A stretch of 64,000 bases of DNA. Origin: Lampris incognitus (taxonomy: Eukaryota; Chordata; Actinopteri; Lampriformes; Lampridae). Shown here piece after piece: positions 1 through 9,995 of this stretch. Below the pieces are notes generated by a model that saw nothing but the letters and a program-made list of their open reading frames with translations, searched no databases and was not told where the DNA came from. Position 1 is the first letter of the stretch. The number at the start of each line of letters is the position of its first letter. Made by a program: the position numbers and the translations under genes. Location of the stretch: positions 34,119,423 to 34,183,422 of the forward strand of contig NC_079223.1 of NCBI RefSeq assembly GCF_029633865.1, written 5' to 3'.

Positions 1-1275
1 CACCAAGAGTCCATAAGCACGCAGGAAATCCGCACCCAGGAGGGGAATGGACACCTTTGCCATCATAAAGTCCCAGCCGAACCGCTGACCTCCAAAAACT
101 ACCTCCACATACCTCGTGCCATAGGTGCAGACGGGGGTGCCGTTGGCAGCATCCATGGGGGGGGGGGGATCCGCCAGCCATCGCGTCCACTGGTGTCACA
201 GGCAGGATGCTCCACTGCACGCCTGAATCAACTAGCAACTGCCGGCCGGAGATGGCGTCCTGAATAACCAGCAGCCTGCCTTCCTAGCCAACGCTCAGGG
301 CTAGTACTGAGCACTGGCCCTGGCTTTTCCCGCCCCGCTGAAAGCGCATGGTGCACGGCAATTCTTGGCGTTGGCTCCAAACCTAGCATGGTACAAGCAC
401 AGTCCCTCTGAGTCCTGCTGCCGACGAGAAACTGCTGCCACGGCGACGCCCACAGCCTCAACAGGCAGTGGTGGAAGAGCATAAGCAGGCAGCATAGCGG
501 TCGCACACCACTGTCGGCTGGCCAGAAAAATTCTGTCAGCCTCCCCGGCCAGCTCCCAAAGGTTGTTGGTGGTGGACAACTTGGAGCTAGCCAAGGCAGC
601 ATGAACGTGCGAGGGGAGCTGACGGAAGAACAGCTGGCCCAATAGGAAGGCGGGATCGCACAAACCCAATATAGTCAGTCTTGTCCATTAGCTTCAATAG
701 CTTGCCGTCTCCCAAGCCTTGCAACGAAAACAACCAGTCTGCCCGCTCCACCTCTGCTAGCTCAAAAGCCTGCAGCAAGTGTCTCTTAATTGCACTGGAC
801 TTATTCACACGAGTGGCGGGGCTTGCAGCAGGCCCAATATCCGTGATGCCATAGATGTTCTGAGTGCCGCCACGGTGTAGTAGTACTTGGTCTCATCCAC
901 GGTGCTGTTCCTAATAGCGAACTGGGCTTCGATGTGAGCGAACCATGCTGCTGCAGCCATTTCCCAGAAGTCAGGCAGTTTGAGTGAGACGGCGTTAGCC
1001 AATGCCGCTGCACTGGTAGCTTCATTCTCTATGGCTCATGTCGGGGTCACCAATGTGGAGGATGTAAGAAAGGAGATGAGACCAGTTCTCCTTTTAACCA
1101 CACAGCCGTGGGGTCGTTTATTTCCTCCAACTCATTTTAAGGGAACAGTTTTCATTAACAAAACCTCAGCCTCGTGTCTACCCGCAATCCCCCGTGCTAA
1201 CCCCCGCCCACTCTCTTAAAGGGACTGTCTCTGGTCCACATGGTGAATTAAGTAACCTGCAAATAGGTCACTACA
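1..1275 (-). mobile_element. Gypsy-type LTR retrotransposon, 5' part, fossil
   Basis: This is a broken minus-strand Gypsy-family element cut off by the left edge of the window. From right to left it shows an LTR (1054-1275), a primer-binding site at about 1034-1052, a gag region (about 300-1000) and the start of a protease-like region near 180-290 with the motif LLVDSGVQWSIL. The gag product has the fish Gypsy pattern LPDFWEMAAAAWFAHIEAQF. The primer site reads TGGTGACCCCGACATG, which fits the 3' end of tRNA-Trp. The reading frame is interrupted several times, so it is an old, inactive copy. The rest of pol and the other LTR lie outside the window. Confidence 0.8.
1054..1275 (-). repeat. LTR of the left-edge Gypsy element
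   Basis: The segment begins TGTAGTGACC on the minus strand and ends CCACA, just before the tRNA-Trp-like primer-binding site. The TG...CA ends and its place next to gag mark it as the 5' LTR. It is about 222 bp long. Its partner is not in the window. Confidence 0.65.
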
Positions 1276-1305
1276 ATATTATTCTTAGTAAAATAGATAT
1301 TTGTA

Positions 1306-2650
1306 TTGCACAAAATGGTGTTGTCTGTCAAGAGTAAAGAAAGCTTTGTAAAAGTGCATTACAGTCCCCTAACGTCTGTGGTCATGAAATTCTTCGAGAG
1401 ACTGGTGTTGGCCCACATGAGAGAAATCACAGGTCCCGTGCTTGACCCCCTGCAGTTTGCCTACCGAGCAAACAGGTCAGTGGGTGATGCCGTCAACATG
1501 GGATTGCACTACATCTTCCAGCAGCACGGGTCCCCCGGGACATACGCAAGGGTCCCATTTATGGACTTCAGCTCCGTGTTCAACACCATCGTCCCAAGCA
1601 TCCTCCTCTCCAAACTCACCCAGCCCACTGTACCAACCCCCATCTGCCAGTGGATTAAAAACTTCCTAACAGACAGAAGGCAACTGGTGATGCTGGGGAA
1701 AATCACATCCAGCACCTGGACAATCCGCACTGGCACCCCCCAGGGATGTGTGCTCTCCCCTCTACTTAAATGACTGCACCTCAGGTGACCCATCTGTTAA
1801 ACTCCTGAAGTCTGCGGACGACACAACCATCATTGTCCAGATGGGGATGAGTCTGCATATAGATGGAAGGTTGATCAGCTGGCCCTCTGGTGTGGCCATA
1901 ACAACCTGGAGCTGAACATGCTCAAAACAGTGGAGATGACAGCAGACCTCAGGAGAAGCCCGCCAACACTGCCTTCCCTCACCATACTCAACAGCATAGT
2001 GTCTACAGTGAAAACCTACAGATTTCTGGGTTCCACAATCTCCCAGGACCTAAGGTGGGCATCCAACATAGACAGTCATCAAAAAGGCCAAGCAGAGGAT
2101 GTAATTTCTCCGCCAGCTCAGGAAGTTCAACCTGCCTCAGGAACTGCTGATTCAGTCCTATACTGCAATAATCCAGTCTGTCCTCTGCACATCCGTCAAT
2201 ATCTGGTTTAGATTGGCCACCAAACAGGACAGGGACAGACTACAACAGACAGTCAGGACTGCAGAGAAAATCATTGGTGCCAATCTGCCCTCCATTCAAG
2301 ACTTATACACCTCCAGACCCAGGAAATGGGCAGGCAACATCGCTGCAGATCCATCACATGCTGGTCACAACCTGTTCCAACTCCGCCCCTCTGGTAGGCG
2401 CTACAGAGCACTGTACACCAAAACAACCAGATATAAAAAGTTTCTTTCTGTGGGTTGTCATTGAAATGAACGCTTAACACTGTCAAATAAATCTAACCAT
2501 TTTGTATATACTGTACTGTACACTGTACACATACTGGTTTGCTCTGTCATGTCCATCTACCTCAGGCATGTATGTAAGTAACCGGCTAACATAATTTCAG
2601 CATCTCTGATATATTCTCTGCACCATTGCATGTTATCACCTCTTATTTCG
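1306..2650 (+). mobile_element. Rex1-like (CR1-superfamily) LINE, 3' part of ORF2 and 3' UTR
   Basis: This is a 5'-truncated non-LTR retrotransposon. The readable reverse transcriptase (1306-1773) carries the fingers/palm motifs LDPLQFAYRANRSVGDAV, FMDFSSVFNTIVP and TGTPQGCVLSP. The catalytic motif SADDTTI follows in another frame near 1810, so at least one frameshift lies between them. C-terminal fragments continue to about 2460. The 3' UTR (about 2490-2650) is shared with a second copy at 6808-7155. The terminal part is absent because a SINE abuts it at about 2660. The assignment to Rex1 rests on remembered similarity; CR1-superfamily membership is more certain. Confidence 0.75.
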
Positions 2651-2663
2651 CCTATATATAGTC

Positions 2664-2856
2664 AATCGTCCAACCAACCAGAGGAGTCGCTAGTGCAGCG
2701 ACCAGGACACATACCCACATCCAGCTTCCTACTTGCAGACACGACCAATTCTGTCTGTAAGGACGCCCGACGAAGCCGGAGGTAACATGGGGATTCGAAG
2801 CGGCGATCCCCATGTTGGTAAACAACGGAATAGACCGCCATGCCACCTGGACGTCC
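2664..2856 (-). mobile_element. tRNA-derived SINE (family A), 5' half
   Basis: On the minus strand this starts GGACGTCCAGGTGGCATGG and contains a box-B-like CGCTTCGAATCC. These mark the tRNA-like head of a SINE that recurs at 8091, 13090/18080, 39524, 46590, 50886 and 53603. Only the head and the first body segment are present; the 3' half is missing. Confidence 0.8.
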
Positions 2857-2859
2857 TAC

Positions 2860-5800
2860 TCATTCTGATGAGATTCTAATTCTTGGTGATTTCAATATTC
2901 ACCTGAATATGGCTGGTGATCCTCTAAATAAAGCCTTTCTGGCACTTGTTGATACTTTTGGGCTCACTCAGTTTGTTCAAGAGTCGACTCGTTGCAGTGG
3001 TAAAACCCTTGATTTGTTTTTTTCTAAATGTCAGCACATATGCAAGTGGCACTCACCACATTGGTCCATCCACATACTGAGGTCTTGGCTCCTTTCACTG
3101 TAGAGACTGATTCCGTTGAAAATCTCACTAGTGGCATAAATGTGGCCCTCTCTAGTCTCCTTGATTCAGTTGCATCTCTCACTACCAGAGCAAGGCAACT
3201 AAAGAGGCCTACACCCTGGTGTAACGACGAGACTTGTGCTCTTAAGCGGGACTGTAGGAGACTGGATCGTATATGGCGACAATCAAAATTGGAAGTTTTT
3301 TACCATCTTGGCATGAGTGTTTATTGAAATACAAGCGTGCTTTATCTGCTACAAAAGTAGCATATCTCTTGCTTAATCAATATTAATAGATTTCTCTTTG
3401 GCACTGTAGTAAAATTTACCAAAAAGCAGCCATCTATTAACTGCTCACCATTCACAGCCCATTTGTTTCTAGACTTTTTCTACAATAAAGTTGATGAGAT
3501 CATAAACAAAATTAGTTATTCAACTCCAGCTACTCCTGCAGATCCTGCCTTACCAAATTCACATATATACAACGAGTTACTGATAGTCCCTGTTATTGCA
3601 GCTTCTTGATACTCTGACTAAGCTCATGCCAGCTTCTAAACTAACTACTTGCTTACTTGACCCTTTACCCACAAAACTTTTTAAAGAACTCTGGCCTTTC
3701 CTGGGACCGACAATGCTGGACATCGTTAATGTATCACTTACTACTAGCACTGTTCCCAGCAGTTTTAAGACAGCAGTGGTCAAACCTCTGCTTAAGAAAC
3801 CACACCTTGATCCATGTTCTCTTAATAATTATAGACCAGTCTCTAATCTTCAGTTCTTTTCTAAAATACTAGAGAGAGGTGTGTATCAACAACTTTCGAC
3901 CCATGTAGAAGAAAATTATCTATATGAACCTTTTCAATCAGCTTTCAGGGCCTGTCACTCCACTGAAACTGCTCTGACCAGTATGGTGAACGATCCTCTA
4001 CTTGCTATGGACTCTGATTCCACCTCTGTAATTCTACTACTGGACCTCAGTGCATCCCTTGATACCACTGATCACTGTATACTATTAGACAGAATAAATT
4101 GTAATTTTCGTGTCTCTGGCTTAGCTCTCTCTTGGCTGAAGTCCTACTTATCTGGGAGAACACATTGTGTCTGCTATAATAATATTACAACAAAATTCTC
4201 TGACATTATGTATGGCATACCTCAGGGCTCGGTTCTTGGCCCTCTACTTATCTCAAATAATATTTCATCTCTTGGCCAAAGTATACACAGTTATGGAATA
4301 CATTTCTATTTCTATGTGGAAGATACTCAGCTATATGTGCCTATAAAGGCTGATGATTGTACTCAAATAACTAATTTAGAGGCCTGCTTGGCTGCTGTGA
4401 AAAATTGGATGTCACTAAATGTCCTGCTTTTAAATTCAGATAAAACTGAGATGCTAGTCATTGGCCCAAATTGTGGCAGTCAAAAATCTTGGTGTCAAGT
4501 TTGATTCCAGCCTTTCCTTTGACACATTAAAGACTGCCTTTTTCACTTACATAACATAGCTAAAATTTGGTCTCTCCTGTCAATAGCTGACGCAGAGACT
4601 CATACATGCATTTGTTTCATCCAGACTTGATTACTGTAATGTTCTGTTTTCAGGTCTGCCATATGCTAGCACTAAAAGTCTTCAGATGGTTGAAAATGCT
4701 GCAGCTAGAATCCTAACTAAAACAAGAAAATGTGACCATATTACATTAATTCTTGCCTCCCTTCATTGGCTTCCTATTCATGTTAGATAAGACTTCAAGG
4801 TGCTTCTGCTGACTTATAAAATCCTAAATGAGCTTGCCTCATCTTACCTTCTGATCTCCTTAAACCATATATTCCATCTTGAGCACGTCGCTCCCAAAAT
4901 GCATGGCTCCTGTGTGTGCCCTAAATTAAGAAGAAATCAGCTGGTGGCAGGACCTTTTCCAACCAGGCCCCATTCTTGTGGAATAACCTGCCTGCTGCCC
5001 TCAGACAACCAAAGTCTGTTGAGTCCTTTAAATCCAAACTTCAAACTTGTCTTTTTGTCTTAACCTATAATTAATTGCCTTTAACTTGAGTACTTGTACT
5101 GCATGGAGGGTCGGTTTCTGTCTCAATGAATTTACCAAGCACTGCTCTGCCGATGAGATTATATAGATTATTGATGATTGCAAACTGTTCTCATCTCTCA
5201 CTTGTCTTTTCTCTCTCTCTGAATGATGTCTTCTCCTTTATCTTCTCCTGTGTATGTGAATGGTTTGATGTGAGTTTCCCCCATGTGCACGTGTAGTCTG
5301 TCTCCATGGTGACGGTGGTCACCACCTGGACACTGCTACGCATCTTCATCAGAATTATATGTATATACGTATATATATGATTTTGTTATCCTGTTTCAAT
5401 GTATATCCTTCTCTCACTCCAATGTGTGACTCATTTTTTTTCTTCTTGTCACTTCTCCCGTGTATGTGAATGGTATGATGTGAGTCTCCCCTGTCTGCAT
5501 ATGTAGTCTGTCCCCCTGTCAGGTCTACATGGTGATGGTGGCGATGTCAGGTCCTAGGCTGTTCCAGTGGCATCTGAACACTGCTTGGCGTCCTCCTCAT
5601 CATATTCTTCATATATCTTATAATTATTATAATTCTGTTATCCTCTTTCAATGTTGTATTCTGTAAATTCTGTACACATAACATCCATTGCTTGTCTGTC
5701 TGTCTTAGGAATGAGATCCCTCTATTTCTCTCCTTGAGGTTTCTTCCTATTTTTTCTGTTTTTTTTTTTTTTTTTTTAGGGAGTTGTTCCTTATCCGATG

Positions 5801-5896
5801 CAAGGGTCTAAGGACAGGATGTTGTTTTGCTGTAAAGCCCACTGAGGCAAATTTGTAATTTATGATATTGAGCTATACAAATAAAATTGACTTGAC
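2860..5896 (+). mobile_element. L2-type LINE, 5'-truncated and degenerate
   Basis: The copy begins inside the endonuclease domain (2868-3010, motif ILILGDFNIHL) and runs through a reverse transcriptase (3596-4504) to a typical fish L2 3' end (GAGCTATACAAATAAAATTG, about 5870-5890). RT motifs seen are NNYRPVSNLQFFSKILE, FQSAFRACHSTETAL, LLLDLSASLDTTDH and IPQGSVLGPL. The catalytic box reads YVED instead of the usual YADD, so this copy would not encode an active enzyme. Further C-terminal fragments lie at about 4500-5060 in shifted frames. The 3' UTR carries an internal duplication. Confidence 0.85.
5250..5655 (+). repeat. Imperfect tandem duplication in the L2 3' UTR
   Basis: Two copies of about 190-200 bp lie at about 5250-5410 and 5459-5655. 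Each opens with GTGTATGTGAATGGT, passes through TAGTCTGTC and CATGGTGA, and ends in a pyrimidine-rich part with TGTTATCCT. The second copy is longer because of a short insertion. Confidence 0.6.
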
Positions 5897-6711
5897 TTCC
5901 TTGCTGTTGGCACAACTGTACAGTTCATAAGAACTTTTAGTAAAACTTCTGAGTTGTGTACCTCACCGGTGAATTCATGCTTTTTTTAAATGACACTGAT
6001 TTGCCAGAGGGGGTCGCTGCATCAATTGCTTGGTTTTTTTGGGGGGTTTTTTTCCTCACACATGTCACATATAATATTTTAGTCACCTTTTTAGTCATTT
6101 GAAATGATACTCCTGATTGTGAGCTGTAAGAGTAATTAATCATAGTTTCATTTGTGTTGCAACTAGTCTGTTTTAGTAAAGGCCGCACAGTCACTAAATG
6201 CATTTGCTATGACATGCACTTTTGGTTGCGATATTATCATTTTGCGAGCTATGAGGCCAGTACATATAACTCGAATTCATCTGTGGATTGCTGACTCTTT
6301 TTTGTAAGTTGCATTAGATAAAACCGCCTGCCAAATGGCTAGATATAAATGCATGGTCAGAGGATGACAGTGACCAGAAAGTGAGGGTACTAGGTTTAGT
6401 TCAGTATCTTGCCATATGGCCTAAATTGTCATTGAGAATGTTTTGCTTTGTTTGTTTGTTTCCCCCCCAGAAGCATTGCACAGTACATAGGGAGTCAATA
6501 GTAGTGTGTCTTCCTCTCTAATGTATTTTACACCCGAGTTCCCCTCTCTCGCTCTCTCTAATATGACTTGCCATGTGCATAATGAGGAAGAGATACTGAT
6601 AGTTATTGCAAGTAGCATTTCAGGAAGAACAACACAGGTTGGTCAGTTGCTCTTTTACTGGCTTGAGGAGCACCTGCTTACGCTCGTTCCTTCCCTTGTT
6701 TATGATCATAA
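5897..6711. other. Gene-free stretch upstream of the immune-receptor gene
   Basis: I see no coding exon, RNA gene or clear repeat between the L2 3' end and the first receptor exon. The promoter and 5' UTR of that gene probably lie in the right half, but I find no convincing TATA box. Short homopolymer runs occur near 6036-6052 and 6462-6470. Confidence 0.5.
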
Positions 6712-9700
6712 ATGGCTACTCATCTCTTCAGCATTCTTCTGATTCTCTTATCTCTCACAGGTCAGTTGATTGTTTTTTTTTCTTCAGTTGATTGTAGGTA
6801 TAGTGTGACAGTATACGTACAATGTGGAGTATATACTATACTGTACATTGTACGTATACTGATCTTCTCTATCATGTCCATCTACCTCAGGCATGTACGT
6901 AAGTAACCTGCTAACATCTATTTCAGCATCTCTGATATATTCTTTGCACCATTGCACTTTATCACCTCTCATTTCACCTGTATGTCAACCCTTGTGTATA
7001 AAAAACACGACTTGATTGATTGATTGATTGATTGTTGTGTTGTAGTGTTGTTATTCTATGTTAAGTACACTGAGAGAGCCACAAAACTGTAGTCAAATTC
7101 CATGTATGCGCAAACCTACGTGGCCAATAAACATGATTCTGATTCTGATTCAATTCGACATTGGAATTATATTGGGCTGTTTTTTGTTTGCCTCACACAA
7201 TTCAAGAAAAAAGAAATTTTTGAAGAAAAAAAAGTATCCTCAAGTAGCTGACTGTATTTGGCTCCGTCCACCAACTCCCTACAACATGATGTTACCGCCA
7301 TGCTTGAAGTTAGAAATAGTGGTATCTGGGCGTTCGGCCATGTTTAGGCCAAAGACCTCAAATTCATCCTATTCAACCAGCAAAGTTTCCTTTGAAAACG
7401 TTTGAGGTTTTGTCACATGACTTCTAGCAAGCTCAAGGCTTGGGGAAATGTGTACCAATCTCAGTAGTGGGCTCCTTCCGTCTTTCCTTCCCTGTCTGAA
7501 TTTTTTTTTTCCTTTTTGTTGATGCCGTCTGACAAAATAATTTCAAACTTACCCAAGCATCTGATTGGTCTTCATGACTGCAGGACTAGGACTACGTATG
7601 TTTATCATTCTATTATTAAAAAATAAACAAAGGTGGACTTCACTAACAGTTTTAGTATGATTTAGAGTGAATAATAGATACACTTGGCCCTGCATAAGTT
7701 GTTATCACAAAGGGGTTAATACTCGTTGCTCCCTGCTGGCTAAAGAGGCAATTGCCTTGGGTATTCCATGTTGTTATATTTATTTATTAATTGTTGCTCC
7801 TGAGGAAACACAGCAATTATTGTTAAAGTTTTTATTGGACAAATTTTAACAATTTTATCCTGTTCTGTGAAGCACTTTGTAACCTTGTTTAAACGGTGCT
7901 ATATAATTATTATTATTGTTTTCTTTTTAGAAATAATTCTGTCTAGTCCCTCCATCGGTCTAGACGTGGCCCTGTGAATACTTATCAACTGAGTAATTTT
8001 CAGGTTTGGTTTTTTTTTTCCTAATTCTGAAGGCATCTAAATCCAGAGTGCTTGAATTACCTCATATTCAAATATCTTCTAGTTGTATCCGACCAATTAC
8101 CCTACGCTTCCGAGCCGTCCCGGTCGCTGCTCCACCCCCTTTGCTGATCCGGGGAGGGCTGCAGACTACCACATGCCTCCTCCGATACATGTGGAGTCAC
8201 CAGCCGCTTCTTTTCACCTGACAGTGAGGAATTTCGCCAGGGGGGCGTAGCGCGTGGGAGGAGGATCACGCTATTCCCCCCCAGTCCCCCTTCCCCCCGA
8301 ACAGGCTCCCCGACCGACCAGAGGAGGCACTAGTGCAGCGACCAGGACACATCCGGCTACGGCTTCCCATACGCATACACGGCCTATTGTGTCTGTAGGG
8401 ACGCCCGACCAAGCCGGAGGTAACACGGGGATTCGAACTGGCGAAATATCTTCCACTTTGACTTCGCGGTACAGCAAAACCAAGCCGGAGGTAACACGGG
8501 GATTCGAACCGGCGAAATATCTTCCAGTTTGACTTTGCGGTACAGCAAAACAAGAAACAATCAATGGGGATAAATGTTAAATCCTTTCTGAAGCCATTAT
8601 GTATGTTTGCGTGTATGTGGGAGGCAGTGGCGGCTGCTGACCAAAATGTTTGGTGAAGCAACCACCCAACCCCCCCATTATACTTTTAAAATATCCCTCA
8701 CTGATTTCAAATGAGCAGCCAGAACACTATCATAGCGGGAAAACACTTCTACCCTCTATCTATAATTTCCTTTATTATCAGACTTTTCACTCTCATCATG
8801 CCCCCTAAATGCCTGCTCCTGGGGACCCAATGATACCAAATCAATCAACCTTTTCACAATGTCATGGTTTTTCCCAGACCGTATCATTATGCTTTGGCAA
8901 CTGGAGACACGTACCTTCATCAATCAGAAGCAGGGGTGGGCAATCTTATCCAGAAAGGGCCAGTGTGGGTGAAGGTTTTTGTTCCAACCGAGCAGTTACA
9001 CACCTGATCCCACTAATCACCAGCACACTCCCCGCTAGCCACTCCACCTTGTCATACCCAGAACAATTAAAACTCTGACTTGCCGAGCCCACTCTCTACA
9101 CCAGCTTGGTGGGGGGTTGGTCTTCCCTGTGCCTTCACTCCTAGTTTTTCCTTCATAGGAGAAAGTGTGAAAAGATTCCCGTAGAATCTGGTCCACGATG
9201 TTTGCATCCATCATAATTCTTCTTTGCAAAAATTGCGAAAGACAGGGCAGGAGTTAGCTAAGCTAGCAGCCAGCTAGCTAAGCTAGTTAGAACAACCAAC
9301 GTTAGCCTACAGTACAGGGCTACTACACGAGGTCAAGATCAAAAATGCACATATAAAGATGAACAATAAAGTTGAACAATAAAGGTCTGAACAGATTAAT
9401 TAATTATTATAATATTTAAAATATACAAGAAACACCAAAAACTGCTATAGTAATCATTAATTTATCTTAGGCTTTTTTCCTTATCTTTCTTATCTTATCT
9501 TTCACCGCGCTTCGAATACCAAATGGTATGATGAAGATTGGAGAACAAGTCAGTATAGGATCGGAAAAGCTGAACTGGTCTACTCTGGTTGGTTAGACGG
9601 GTGTCAATCATTTTCAGGTCGAGGAAAGACTATGTGAAGCACTGGTTCACTGGGTTGTCATTAAAACGCGTCATAAACCATAACTGTCCAATCAACAACG

Positions 9701-9961
9701 TGTAATGTACTACGACATCTTAAATTCACTTACATTGGGTTAGTGAAGCGGAACACTCCCCTGTGTCACCTGAAGAGGACGCTGTGTTGCACAATACCCA
9801 CGACATTTTTTTTTATTCACAGAGGAAATAGTCATTCTAATGAAATGTTGGCATCTAAAAAGATGTCTTACGTGCTAAGTGTGTTATGTTTTTTTGTTTT
9901 TTGTTTTTTGGTGAAGCACTGCTTCACCTGTTGTCTTATAGAAACCTCCTCTGGTTGGAGG

Positions 9962-9995
<34 letters not shown>

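Noticed and set aside
8254-8661. Frames of 92-131 codons on both strands
   Set aside because: They lie wholly in SINE sequence and recur in other SINE copies.
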